47,127 nt of DNA from 66-474 sp035572335 (GCA_035572335.1 DATNAW010000138.1:1-47127), one strand, 5' to 3'; shown: positions 16,201 to 24,966, counted from the stretch's first letter. The notes: generated from the sequence alone by a model not told the origin. Program-made: numbers and translations.

Positions 16201-18918
16201 TCAACTGCGGACCGGCGGCACGAGTTTCAGCTTCGTGCTGCCGACCTGGCGCTTGGGCCGCAGCATGCGTTCGAGCGCCGCGGGCGGCAGCGGGTACGAA
16301 TAGAGATAACCCTGCCCTTCGGCGCAACCGGCCTGCAACAGGAATTGATGCTGCGCTTCGGTCTCGATGCCTTCCGCGATGGTGGTGAGGCCGAGGCTTC
16401 CGGCCATGGCCAGCATGGCGCTCGTGATCGCGGCGTCGTTGGCGCTGCCGGGCAAACCGGTGACGAACGAGCGATCGATCTTGAGGTACGTCACCGCCGG
16501 CAGCTTCAGGTACGCCATCGACGCGTAACCCGTGCCGAAATCGTCGATCGCGACGGCGATGCCGAGCGCCTGCAAGGCGCGCATCGTGCGTTCGGTCTCC
16601 TCGCCGAGCCGCAGCATCGCGCCCTCGGTGATTTCCAGCACGATGCGTTCGGGCGCCACGACGTTGGTCAGCAGTGCGTGGTAGACGCTGTCGACGAAGC
16701 CGGGATGGCCGAACCAGCGCGCCGACACGTTGATCGCCACGCGGATCTGCGGCATGTGCGCTTCGTCCCAGGCATGGATCTGCGCGCAGGCCGCGTGCAT
16801 CACCCATTCGTCGATGCGATGGATCAGGCCGATGCCCTCGGCGACCGGAATGAATTCGCCCGGCATCACTTCGCCGCGCTGCGGATGCTTCCAGCGCAAC
16901 AATGCTTCGACCGCTACGATGCGGCCGGTGTGCAGTTCGACGCTGGGCTGGAAGGCCAGGTGGAATTCGTCCTCGATCAACGCCTGGCGCAGCTCGGTCG
17001 CCAGCAGCATCCGCTGCCGCGCATCGGCCTGCATCATCGGCACGTAGAAGCGCGAGGCATTGCGCTCCTCGGATTTGGCCGCGTACATGGCGGCGTCGGC
17101 GTTGGCGATCAGGGTCTGGGCGTCGTTGCCGTCCAGGGGATAACCGGCGATGCCGATGCTGGCGCTGACCACCAGTTCGTAGTCATCGACGTGGAAGGGT
17201 TCGGACAGCACCGCGAGCAGGCGGCCGGCCAGCGCCGCGGCATCCTCGCGCAGGCTGAGGTGCTGCATCAGCACCGTGAACTCGTCGCCGCCGATGCGGC
17301 CGGCGATGTCGCCTTCGCGCAGCTGTTGTTGGATACGCTCGCTGACCAGTTTCAGCAGGCGATCACCGACCGCATGGCTGTAGCTGTCGTTGACGAACTT
17401 GAAGGCGTCGAGGTCGATGAACAGCACGGCCACGGCGCTGCGGGTCTTCGCCGCGCGTTCGATGGCCTGCTCGCAATGGCGCTGGAACTGCGCGCGGTTG
17501 ACCATGCCGGTGAGCACGTCGTGCGCGGCAAGATGTTCGAGGCGATAGCGGTCCGCCTTGGCGACGGAGATGTCGCTAAACACCGCGACGTAATGCTGCA
17601 CGCGATTTTCCGCGTCGCGAATGGTGCTGATGTCGAGCTTCTCGGCGTACACCCTGCCGTCGTTGCGGCGGCTCTGCACTTCCCCCGACCAATGGTGCGT
17701 GGCCACCACTTCGTCCCAGATCGCGGCCGGAAGCGGACCGCCGTCGGCGAGCGTGCGCGTGGCGTCCAGGCCCGTGCCGGCCAGGCTTTCCGCCGTGAAG
17801 CCGGTGAGCCGCGTCGCCGCCGCGTTCACCGAGAGAACCTTGCGATCCGCGTCGGCGATGATCACGCCTTCGGCGATGCTGGCCAGTGCCTCGGCGGCCA
17901 CCCGGCGCACGCGGTCGCTTTCCACGCGCTCGGAAATGTCACGGATGATGGCTTGGCGCACGACCTGTTCGCCCCAGACCGTCATGCTGCTCTGCGTTTC
18001 GACCGGCCGCTTGGTTCCGTCGTTACCGCGCAATTCGCCACTGCCCGACGAACCCTTGCGGACGATGCCGTCTTCGAACAGACCCATGTAGTCGACGCCG
18101 ACCAGATCTTTCGGCGCGCGCCCCGTCCAGGCACTCGCGGTGCGGTTGGCATCGATGATCACGCCGCTGCTTTCGTCCACCATCATGATCGCGTCGGGTG
18201 CGCTGTCGAACAGCAGCCGGTAACGCTCTTCGGTACGGCGGACGCGTGTCAGCACGCGCCGCGCCATCCACAGCCAGAGGCCGATCGCGATGGCGGAGGA
18301 AAACATGATGCCGGCAAACAGGACGCGGCCAGTCCACACCGCCCCGCGGGCAATGCTCAATGAAAAACGGTTAGAGCGCGGTTCGATGAACGCGTTGATG
18401 GCGGTGATGCGGCTGCGCTGGCGAATCACCTCCGCCGGCGTCATGGCCTTGTCGGCGAACGTGCGGTGCAGCGTGTTCGCGATGGCCCCGAGTTCCGCGA
18501 TCGCACCGTCCGTGGATTGCCACTCGCGCAGCGCGTCGTTCATGTAGGGCGCGCTTGCGAAGTGGTGCAGGATGAAAACCGCACCGGGGATCGCGACCGT
18601 CATGGCGCGGCCCCGGCGCATCTCGTCTTCGACCGACTGGTAGTCGAAATGCCCCGACAAAACCATGTCGCGCGCCTTGCGCAGCGACTTCAGGACGGCG
18701 TAGTTGTCCTGGAAGCCGGCGTAATCCGCGGGATCACCCGTGGCGACGTAGTGGAGCAGATCGACCGTCGCCTGCTTCTGTGCCTTGGACCAGATGCTCT
18801 CGCCGTTGAGGTAACCGGCGAGGGCGATCTGGGCCTGCACGGTAAGCCACGTCAGCACCAGAATGAGCACCACCACCGCCACCAGTGCATAGACGAGCGG
18901 CAGCAGGCGCCTGTTCAT
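16201..18918 (-). CDS. PAS-PAS-GGDEF-EAL cyclic di-GMP synthase/phosphodiesterase
   Basis: 905 residues from ATG 18918. One N-terminal membrane helix (LLPLVYALVAVVVLILVLTWL), a periplasmic region of about 150 residues, a second helix near 195-215, then two PAS domains (about 225-350 and 355-475), GGDEF (543-547, motif intact) and EAL (E671, AINVSARW, ITEGA, DDFGTGYAS, KIDRSF, AEGIE all kept). An RxxD inhibitory site (REGD) is five residues before GGDEF. Both catalytic domains look active, so it may switch direction by signal. Alternative starts TTG 18960 and ATG 18954 are in frame. It follows the undA-like gene by about 100 nt on the same strand. Confidence 0.9.
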   Translation of the reverse strand: MNRRLLPLVYALVAVVVLILVLTWLTVQAQIALAGYLNGESIWSKAQKQATVDLLHYVATGDPADYAGFQDNYAVLKSLRKARDMVLSGHFDYQSVEDEMRRGRAMTVAIPGAVFILHHFASAPYMNDALREWQSTDGAIAELGAIANTLHRTFADKAMTPAEVIRQRSRITAINAFIEPRSNRFSLSIARGAVWTGRVLFAGIMFSSAIAIGLWLWMARRVLTRVRRTEERYRLLFDSAPDAIMMVDESSGVIIDANRTASAWTGRAPKDLVGVDYMGLFEDGIVRKGSSGSGELRGNDGTKRPVETQSSMTVWGEQVVRQAIIRDISERVESDRVRRVAAEALASIAEGVIIADADRKVLSVNAAATRLTGFTAESLAGTGLDATRTLADGGPLPAAIWDEVVATHHWSGEVQSRRNDGRVYAEKLDISTIRDAENRVQHYVAVFSDISVAKADRYRLEHLAAHDVLTGMVNRAQFQRHCEQAIERAAKTRSAVAVLFIDLDAFKFVNDSYSHAVGDRLLKLVSERIQQQLREGDIAGRIGGDEFTVLMQHLSLREDAAALAGRLLAVLSEPFHVDDYELVVSASIGIAGYPLDGNDAQTLIANADAAMYAAKSEERNASRFYVPMMQADARQRMLLATELRQALIEDEFHLAFQPSVELHTGRIVAVEALLRWKHPQRGEVMPGEFIPVAEGIGLIHRIDEWVMHAACAQIHAWDEAHMPQIRVAINVSARWFGHPGFVDSVYHALLTNVVAPERIVLEITEGAMLRLGEETERTMRALQALGIAVAIDDFGTGYASMAYLKLPAVTYLKIDRSFVTGLPGSANDAAITSAMLAMAGSLGLTTIAEGIETEAQHQFLLQAGCAEGQGYLYSYPLPPAALERMLRPKRQVGSTKLKLVPPVRS

Positions 18919-18969
18919 GGGCTTCTGCAGGAGTTGGGCGGAGCCACGGCGCATGGGCAACGCGGGCCT

Positions 18970-18992
18970 TCACACAGGCATAGGTGCCTCCT
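18970..18992 (-). promoter_or_regulatory. Perfect ribosome-binding site with 3-codon mini-ORF (Met-Pro-Val-stop)
   Basis: AGGAGG (18992-18987) is 5 nt before ATG 18981-18979, the best site in the operon, yet the frame stops at TGA (18972-18970) after three codons. The frame is the same as the GGDEF-EAL gene, whose next starts (TTG 18960, ATG 18954, ATG 18918) have no good site. It could be a regulatory mini-ORF with restart, or a nonsense mutation or read error in the true start. Confidence 0.6.
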
Positions 18993-19024
18993 TTTCAAGC
19001 ATTTTTCGTACCAAGCTGCGGCGT

Positions 19025-19807
19025 TCAAGCTGCCGCAACTTCGTAAGCCTCGTCGACCTGGAACGTGAAGCCCGGACGCACCGAACGGTCACCGAGAATC
19101 CGCATGGCGACGTAGGTCCGCTTGATGCATTCGGCGACGTGGGCGACCTGCGCCGCTTTCGGGGCGTTGCCCATCAGCGAGCAGACGATTTCCAGCGCCT
19201 CCCAAGGATGCTCGTCGTCGTAGGCCGCGTGCAGTTGCAGCCAGCGCAGGCTGCCGCGCCGACGCGGTTCAGGGTACTGGGCCGCGAAGCTTTCGCTTTC
19301 GTACAGGATGCGGGACCACTCGCCCGTCGCGCCTTCGACGCCGTAGTTGACCGCCGCCAGGCTAGCGGCCAGCGAATCAGCGCTGCTCACTTCCTCGCAC
19401 CAGTCCGCGAGCGCTTGGGTGCCCGGCGGCAACTGGCCTTGCATGACCTGTTCGCGCGGCACGCCGGCGCCTTCCGCCCAGTTCAACCAGTATTCGGCAT
19501 GATTCTGCTCGACGCGGATGTTGCGGACGAGCCAGCGCCGCGCCAGGTCTTCGCCTTCGCTGCGGCCATAGCGCGTCTTCAACAGGCTGCGCGCCATGTA
19601 GCAGGGAAAGCGCTCGATGGCCGGCCACGCGCCGACCACGAACCGCGGCGTGATGGTCGGGTCCTCGTTCGTGCACATCTTCGTCCACAGCTCATGCTCG
19701 ACGACGGTCTTCTTGACGATGTCGCATTCGCCGACCATGTCCTGCGCCCATTGCGGGTAGCTGCTCAGTTCGGTCAGGGGCCCACTACGTTCAAAACGCA
19801 CACTCAT
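19025..19807 (-). CDS. undA: UndA-like diiron oxidase (medium-chain fatty-acid decarboxylase, 1-alkene forming)
   Basis: 260 residues of the haem-oxygenase-like diiron oxidase (TENA/PqqC-related) fold. Metal ligands visible: Glu100 and His103 in RNIRVEQNHAEYW, Glu158 in NYGVEGATGEW, and His193 in QLHAAYDDEHPWEALE; spacing equals UndA of Pseudomonas (Glu101, His104, Glu159, His194), which turns lauric acid into 1-undecene using oxygen and iron. Length also matches (UndA is 261). Other family-typical stretches are SYPQWAQ, VVEHEL and GEDLARRWL. Activity on lauric acid here is inferred. GAGGAG is 7 nt before ATG 19807. The GGDEF-EAL gene follows, apparently in the same message. Confidence 0.8.
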   Translation of the reverse strand: MSVRFERSGPLTELSSYPQWAQDMVGECDIVKKTVVEHELWTKMCTNEDPTITPRFVVGAWPAIERFPCYMARSLLKTRYGRSEGEDLARRWLVRNIRVEQNHAEYWLNWAEGAGVPREQVMQGQLPPGTQALADWCEEVSSADSLAASLAAVNYGVEGATGEWSRILYESESFAAQYPEPRRRGSLRWLQLHAAYDDEHPWEALEIVCSLMGNAPKAAQVAHVAECIKRTYVAMRILGDRSVRPGFTFQVDEAYEVAAA

Positions 19808-20306
19808 GATGTTCTCCTCGGGTCAGGTCGAGTCTTTCGGGATACAACGCAAAACAACGGTGATGAAAAACAGCGCGGCAATGGCTTCGTTCCGCTCACC
19901 TCCCACTTTCCAGAACCCGATCGCGAAATACGCATGCGTACGGGTTCGCCCACTTCAAAAAAACAGATGCGAAAAATCGAATAACCCACTGACGTTTCTT
20001 GTCATATCTCTTACCGAAAGCGGGCTAACCGACCAACGGTATGTGCTACTTTACGCTTTGTTCGCGAGAAATCCATCACAAATTTTTACAATCCGACCCG
20101 GTTTTCCTGCCTCTGCTGTTCTGAAACGTCGATTTGCGCGCGAAAAGGTCCGAAAATACCTTATTTTCAACTGCAGATTTATCATGCAATCCATTGTTTT
20201 TATTATTTCCATTGACGCAATTCGTCGTGGGCGCGCAGACACGCCTCCCGGCGGGATCGCCGGGCGATTCCGTACTTGCGGAGAACCTCGATGGAAGGTG
20301 CAGCGG
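19808..20306. other. AT-rich gene-free region upstream of the undA-like operon
   Basis: About 500 bp, clearly poorer in G+C than the rest of the window, with A and T runs at 19970-20215. No supported gene: the 63-codon minus-strand frame 20051-20242 uses codons such as ATA and AAA unlike real genes here and has no ribosome-binding site. It should hold the promoter of the undA-like operon. A 7-bp hairpin CCCGGCG/CGCCGGG with GGAT loop (20247-20264) lies just past the M14 stop and could help end that message, though no U-run follows. Confidence 0.6.
19929..19940. promoter_or_regulatory. 12-bp perfect palindrome TACGCATGCGTA
   Basis: Self-complementary 12-mer about 120 bp upstream of the undA-like start. 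On the minus strand a TTGAAG about 18 bp before it gives a weak promoter match whose -10 would overlap the palindrome. A dimeric regulator site is possible; no regulator gene is next to it. Confidence 0.35.
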
Positions 20307-21227
20307 CTACGCCTGTGTCAGCGCGTAATCGATGGCCGCGCAAACGGCCGCCGCTTGCGCGGCATTGCACTGTTCGGGCGTGGCGCGCGGGCTGTCCGGA
20401 TACACCTCGGTGGTGGTGCGGTAGCGCGCGGCAGTGATGCCGGCGCACAGCCCCCATCGCACCAGCGGATATTCGATCACGCCTGGTGCCACCACGGGTG
20501 ATCCGATGATGGTGCCGTCCGGATCCGCCGGCGCGATGTGGGCCACTTCCGCCACCGCGGCGATCACGGCCTGCTGGAATTCCGGCTGCGGGTTCTCGCT
20601 GTCGGCGCACAGGTAGAAGCCATCCGGAATCGTGCCCGGTTCGAACGGCTTGCCATCGCGTGCGGCCAGCGCGGGACGGAACTCCGACTCGTCCGTGTCG
20701 GTCGTCTCATGCAGGTCGATGTGCATCACCACGCGATCGCGGAACGCTGCGACCAAGCGCATCAGCGCGGCGGACTCGGGTGCGGGACTGCGGGCGAAGA
20801 AGTTGCGGTTCGGGTCCAGCGCGTGCGGGTTCCAGCGATGGACGCGCTCGTAACCCCAGGGACTCACGCACGGCGCGATCACGAGATTGGTGCGCCCGGC
20901 GTAGGCGTCCGCATGCCGCTCTCCGAAACGCAACGCACCGTGCACGCCGCTGGTTTCGTAGCCGTGCACGCCGCCCGTCACCAGCATGACCGGCAGCGCA
21001 TCATTCCATCCGCGGCTTTTCAGCGCGAACAGCGGATAGCTGTCCGGCGGATAGTCGAGCTTGCCGTACTGCACCACCTCGAAATGCGGACGCAGGCACT
21101 CGATCGCACCCAGCACTTCATCTGCATAACCGCGCTGCTTGCGCTGGCGTGCCAGCCATTCGGCTTTCTCGGCATCGCCCCACGGCTGGCCGGGGGTGCC
21201 GATGGGATAAAAGGCCTTGATTGCCAC
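20307..21227 (-). CDS. M14-family zinc carboxypeptidase/deacylase
   Basis: 306 residues. Zinc motif GGVHGYETSGVHGALRF (HxxE near residue 93, as in M14 peptidases and aspartoacylase-like enzymes), substrate-binding arginine/asparagine in DPNRNFF, second zinc histidine in HIDLHETTDTDE and a late glutamate in TTTEVYPDS. No signal peptide, so cytoplasmic. It may remove an amino acid from a peptide or an acyl group from an amino acid. Start GTG 21227 chosen because GGAGG lies 6 nt before it and conserved sequence starts there; the long upstream extension shadows another gene. Confidence 0.85.
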   Translation of the reverse strand: MAIKAFYPIGTPGQPWGDAEKAEWLARQRKQRGYADEVLGAIECLRPHFEVVQYGKLDYPPDSYPLFALKSRGWNDALPVMLVTGGVHGYETSGVHGALRFGERHADAYAGRTNLVIAPCVSPWGYERVHRWNPHALDPNRNFFARSPAPESAALMRLVAAFRDRVVMHIDLHETTDTDESEFRPALAARDGKPFEPGTIPDGFYLCADSENPQPEFQQAVIAAVAEVAHIAPADPDGTIIGSPVVAPGVIEYPLVRWGLCAGITAARYRTTTEVYPDSPRATPEQCNAAQAAAVCAAIDYALTQA

Positions 21228-21347
21228 GCGCGTCCTCCGTTGATTGCACACTTTAACAGCCCGGCGCGTTCCATCTGGGAATGGGTGCGCCCTCGATTTC
21301 CGCATTGACGCCACCATATCGGCTGGACCCCCGCTGACGACATCGCG

Positions 21348-22016
21348 ATGACCGCCCCCGCCCTGCTTCGCATCGATTTCGTGTCCGACGTGGCCTGCCC
21401 GTGGTGCGCGGTCGGGCTTGCCAGCCTGCAACAGGCGCTGCGCAGGCTCGACGGCAGCATCGAGGCCGAAATCCACCTGCAACCGTTCGAGCTGAGTCCG
21501 CAGATGCCGTTCGAAGGCGAGGACGCGGTTGACCACATCATGCAGAAATACGGCATCAGCGAGGCGCAGTCGGAAGCCAACCGCAAGGTGCTCCGCGAAC
21601 GTGCCGCGGCGGTCGGCTTCACCTACAACATGCAGCACGGCAGCCGCGTCTGGAACACCTTCGATGCGCACCGGCTGCTGCACTGGGCCGAACTCGAGGA
21701 TCGCGAAAAAGCCGTGGCGCTGAAACAGGCCTTGTTCCGCGCGTACTTCACCGACAACGAAAACGTCGCGGACCGCGACGTGCTCGCGCGCATCGCGGGC
21801 GACGCCGGCCTCGATGCCGGCGAAGCGCGCCGCATGCTGGATGGCGGCGACTACGCGGACGAAGTGCGCGCGCAGGAACGCCACTGGCAGCAAGCCGGCA
21901 TCCACTCCGTGCCCGCCGCGATCGTCAATCGCCAGTACCTGATCTCGGGCGGGCAGCCGCCGGAAGTCTTCGAAAACGCGCTGCGCGAAATCGCGGCCAA
22001 GGCGGCCGCCGCCTGA
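21348..22016 (+). CDS. DsbA-family oxidoreductase, FrnE-like
   Basis: 222 residues with thioredoxin fold and large helical insertion. LRIDFVSDVACPWCAVG places CPWC at residues 17-20; the cis-proline region is GIHSVPAAIVNRQYLISGGQP near residue 185. No signal peptide, so this is the cytoplasmic FrnE/2-hydroxychromene-2-carboxylate-isomerase-like group. A thiol-disulfide or glutathione-linked reaction is expected. The start at 21348 lacks a clear ribosome-binding site. It stands divergent from the M14 gene (about 120 bp) and convergent with the MAPEG gene. Confidence 0.88.
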   Translation: MTAPALLRIDFVSDVACPWCAVGLASLQQALRRLDGSIEAEIHLQPFELSPQMPFEGEDAVDHIMQKYGISEAQSEANRKVLRERAAAVGFTYNMQHGSRVWNTFDAHRLLHWAELEDREKAVALKQALFRAYFTDNENVADRDVLARIAGDAGLDAGEARRMLDGGDYADEVRAQERHWQQAGIHSVPAAIVNRQYLISGGQPPEVFENALREIAAKAAAA

Positions 22017-22035
22017 CCGGCTCACGCAGCCGCGA

Positions 22036-22434
22036 TCACCACGGCTGCAGCACCAACAAACGCACCACGGCCCAGATCGCGAGCAGCAACAGCAGCGCCA
22101 GCGCGATCATCGACAGCATGAACGGGTTGTGACGCGCGCCGGCCTCGCGCAGGTAAGCCGGGATGTACCACACGCGCGCGACGATCCACACCAGCCCAAG
22201 GATGCCCGCCCACGTCGGATTGCCCCACGTCGCCGCAATCCACAACGTCGGCAGGAACACGACCGTGTGTTCGAGCGTGTTCATCTGTACGCGGAAGGCG
22301 CGCTCGAAATCCGGATGCCCCGTGGTGGCGGGCGCCTTGATGCCATGGCGATCGCGCGCATGCGCGACGATGAGTCCGGACGCAAGCAGCACCAGCACGT
22401 TCAACAGCACGACCAGCACGGGCAGATGGATCAC
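22036..22434 (-). CDS. MAPEG-family membrane protein
   Basis: 132 residues with four hydrophobic helices (about 4-24, 62-85 as two shorter parts, 108-128). The loop after helix 1 contains GHPDFERAFRVQMNTLEHTVVFLP, the MAPEG signature with the ExxN/RxxN glutathione-binding residues. Members conjugate or reduce glutathione with hydrophobic substrates in the membrane. GTG 22434 is preceded by AAGGAG at 6 nt spacing, which decides the start. It faces the FrnE-like gene end to end. Confidence 0.87.
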   Translation of the reverse strand: MIHLPVLVVLLNVLVLLASGLIVAHARDRHGIKAPATTGHPDFERAFRVQMNTLEHTVVFLPTLWIAATWGNPTWAGILGLVWIVARVWYIPAYLREAGARHNPFMLSMIALALLLLLAIWAVVRLLVLQPW

Positions 22435-22539
22435 GGCGCGCTCCTTCGAAGAGGTGCCGCGAAGTGTGGGTTGAACCGCGCGGCGTGTCCACTGCGCGAA
22501 CGCGCGCCGCGCGCCGCCCGTTCGTTCCAGGAAAGCCCG

Positions 22540-23187
22540 TCACTGCACGCTGATCGTTCCATGCATCAATGCGGAATGCCCCGGGAAGCTGCAGAAGAAC
22601 ACGTACGGCCCCCCGCTCTTGATCTTGCTGACCGGGAAACTCACCGACGTGGTCTGGCCACCGCCGATCAACTTGGTATGCGCGATGATGCGCGAATCAC
22701 CGGCCTTGATGTAGCCGTTGTCCAGGCCCGCGGCCGCACTTTCCTGGTCCACGGCCTGCATGTCGGATTGTTTGGTGATCACCACGTCGTGGCCCATCGA
22801 CGCGACCGGCAATTTGCCGGTGTGCTTCAAGGTGATCTTGAAGTTGGTGCACGACGAAGGCACGGCGATCGAACCGACGTTGTACTGCATCGCGTCGCTG
22901 GCCTCGATTTCCGTGCTGCAGTTGCTGACCGTCGCGGCGGGCTTGCCGTTGGTCGGCATGGCTCCGGATGCCGTTGCGGCCGTGGCCGGCATCGACGGGG
23001 ACGTCGCAGCAGTTGCCGGTGCGGTCGCCGCGGTGGCCGGACCCGCCATCGGCGCACTGGAAGCGGACGACGGAGCCGTGCCCGCCGGGGTCGGTTCGTT
23101 CGGCGCCTGGGACTGGGGATTGTTTCCGCACGCCGAAAGCACCAGCGCGCAGGCGACCACGAGTGCAGGCATCTTCAGGTTCATCAT
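22540..23187 (-). CDS. Azurin-like blue copper lipoprotein
   Basis: 215 residues. Lipoprotein signal with lipobox LSAC (Cys20), then a low-complexity Ala/Pro/Thr/Ser linker (about 28-80) and an azurin domain (about 88-215). Copper ligands are His133 (MGHDVV), Cys199, His204 and Met208 in FFCSFPGHSALMHG; Cys90 and Cys113 would form the azurin disulfide. Such tethered azurins carry electrons in the periplasm or at the outer membrane. AGGGAGA precedes ATG 23187/23184; either ATG is possible. Divergent from the AI-2E-type permease gene. Confidence 0.9.
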   Translation of the reverse strand: MMNLKMPALVVACALVLSACGNNPQSQAPNEPTPAGTAPSSASSAPMAGPATAATAPATAATSPSMPATAATASGAMPTNGKPAATVSNCSTEIEASDAMQYNVGSIAVPSSCTNFKITLKHTGKLPVASMGHDVVITKQSDMQAVDQESAAAGLDNGYIKAGDSRIIAHTKLIGGGQTTSVSFPVSKIKSGGPYVFFCSFPGHSALMHGTISVQ

Positions 23188-23358
23188 CCGATCTCCCTGG
23201 CGAAATACCGGATTGTCGGGATGCAAGGCTCCACATCGCGTGAAGGACCGCACGGCGCGGCGTCACGGACCGCTTGCCGGTGGCGCGTGACGACGCGTTG
23301 ACACCAAATCAACCTGTGCATGGATAGGCTCTGAAACCGGCCAACCGGCGTGGAGTCG

Positions 23359-24480
23359 ATGCGGCGCGAACCTTCCCGTGATCCGGCGAACGATGCGATT
23401 CCACCCGGGCTTCGCATCGGCGCCGCGTTCGCCTGGCGGCTGCTGGTGATCGGAGCGGCGATCGGCGCCGTGCTCGCGCTCGCGTGGGTGCTATCCGACG
23501 TCGTCGTGCCGTTTCTGATCGGCGTGATCCTGGCGGCCTTGCTGGTCCCGCTGTCGGCTTTCCTGCAACGCCATCGCTGCCCGAAGTGGCTCGCGATCAT
23601 CGTCGCGTGGATCGTGCTGCTTGGCGTGATCGCGGGATTGACCTCGCTTGTGACCGAACGCGTGCTCAACGAAATCCCGACGCTGCAGAAGCAGATCGCA
23701 GGCGTCGGCGACCAGTTGAAGTCGCTGCTGGCGACGCACCCGTTCGGACTCGACGCCGCCAAGGTCAGCCGCTACATGACCGAACTCGGCCAATGGCTGC
23801 AATCGCACGCTTCCGATGTCGGCTTGCGCGCCGCCGCCGCCGGCCTGCGCATCGTGCACATGCTGGAAGGCATCTTCATCATGATCTTCGTGATCCTGTT
23901 CGCGATGATCGACGGCGCGGAAATCTGGGCGTGGGTGACGCGGCTGTTCCCACGGCGCGCACGCGCGCGGCTCGATTTCGCCGGCCGCGCCGGCTGGATT
24001 ACGCTGACCGCGTTTGCGCGCGTGCAGATTTTCGTCGCCGCCATCGACGCGGTCGGCATCGGCGTCGGCGCATGGCTGCTGGGCGTGCCGCTGGCCACGC
24101 CGATCGCGGTGACCGTGTTCTTCGGCGCGCTGGTGCCGATCCTCGGTTCGATCGTCGCGGGAGCTGCCGCCGTGCTGATCGCGTTCCTGTTCAACGGTCT
24201 CGATCACGCGCTGATCATGCTGGGCGTGGTGCTGCTGGTGAACCAGCTCGAAGGCAACGTGTTGCATCCATTCCTCACCGGCGGCGTGGTGAAGGTGCAT
24301 CCGCTCGGCGTGGTGATCGGCGTGATCGCGGGCGCCGCCGTGGGCGGCGTCGCGGGCGCGTTCCTCGCCGTCCCGATCATCGCGACCGCGAACGCGATGA
24401 TCAACGCCGCGGCGGAATATTCTTCCGACGAGGGCGTCCGCGAAGCACCGGCTCCAGACAACAACGAGGCACATCCATGA
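23359..24480 (+). CDS. AI-2E family transporter (PerM/YdiK-like permease)
   Basis: 373 residues with about seven to eight hydrophobic segments. Family hallmarks: the paired N-terminal helices (LLVIGAAIGAVLALAW and VVPFLIGVILAALLVPLSAF), the conserved LEGNVLHPFLTGGVVKVHPLGVVIGVIAGA stretch with the family's P-x-x-G element near residue 315, and the C-terminal GVAGAFLAVPIIAT. Despite the family name, substrates vary and some members are Na+/H+ antiporters. Start at ATG 23359; GTG 23350 is possible. Its stop overlaps the trxC start by 4 bp (ATGA), indicating an operon. Confidence 0.88.
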   Translation: MRREPSRDPANDAIPPGLRIGAAFAWRLLVIGAAIGAVLALAWVLSDVVVPFLIGVILAALLVPLSAFLQRHRCPKWLAIIVAWIVLLGVIAGLTSLVTERVLNEIPTLQKQIAGVGDQLKSLLATHPFGLDAAKVSRYMTELGQWLQSHASDVGLRAAAAGLRIVHMLEGIFIMIFVILFAMIDGAEIWAWVTRLFPRRARARLDFAGRAGWITLTAFARVQIFVAAIDAVGIGVGAWLLGVPLATPIAVTVFFGALVPILGSIVAGAAAVLIAFLFNGLDHALIMLGVVLLVNQLEGNVLHPFLTGGVVKVHPLGVVIGVIAGAAVGGVAGAFLAVPIIATANAMINAAAEYSSDEGVREAPAPDNNEAHP

Positions 24481-24923
24481 ACGACGCGTTGCACATCGTC
24501 TGTCCGCATTGCGAGGCGGTGAACCGCGTGCCATCCGAGCGCATCGCCGCGGGGCCTGCCTGCGGCCGCTGCCATCGACCGTTGTTCGAAGGCAAACCGC
24601 TGGAAGTGAACCGGGCCCGTTTCCAGAAACATCTTTCGCGCAACGACATTCCGGTGCTGGTGGATTTCTGGGCGCCGTGGTGCGGACCGTGCAGGACGAT
24701 GGCGCCGCACTACGCACAAGCCGCGGCGCAACTGGAACCGCGCGTGCGGCTGCTCAAGGTCGACACGGAAGCCGAACAGGATCTCGGCGCCGGCTACGAC
24801 ATCCGCAGCATTCCGACGCTGGCGCTGTTCCGGGGCGGCCGCGAAGTCGGGCGGCAGGCCGGCGCGATGAGTACCTCCGGCATCGTGCAGTGGGCACGTT
24901 CGCACGGTGCGTGGCCCGGATGA
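24477..24923 (+). CDS. trxC: Thioredoxin 2
   Basis: 148 residues. An N-terminal zinc finger CPHC (residues 9-12) and CGRC (29-32) precedes the thioredoxin domain with active site WCGPC (Cys69, Cys72), cis-proline SIPTL and GRQAGA near the end. This two-part layout is that of TrxC, a cytosolic disulfide reductase whose zinc domain releases zinc on oxidation. It overlaps the AI-2E-type gene by ATGA, so it is translated from the same message. Confidence 0.93.
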   Translation: MNDALHIVCPHCEAVNRVPSERIAAGPACGRCHRPLFEGKPLEVNRARFQKHLSRNDIPVLVDFWAPWCGPCRTMAPHYAQAAAQLEPRVRLLKVDTEAEQDLGAGYDIRSIPTLALFRGGREVGRQAGAMSTSGIVQWARSHGAWPG

Positions 24924-24966
24924 AGCCTCACGGCGACGCAGGCCGGGAACCCGGAGGTGCGTTCCG

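Noticed and set aside
16039..18363. 774-codon plus-strand reading frame
   Set aside because: Lies opposite the PAS-PAS-GGDEF-EAL gene, gives a His/Arg-rich product without domains, and has no ribosome-binding site: an antisense shadow of high-GC coding DNA.
20051..20242. 63-codon minus-strand frame in the AT-rich gap
   Set aside because: No ribosome-binding site, codons unlike neighbours, no recognisable family; low AT-rich complexity explains its openness.
19808..20306. Cyclic di-GMP riboswitch before the undA-like operon
   Set aside because: No GEMM-type conserved core or paired elements could be found, in spite of the cyclic di-GMP gene downstream.
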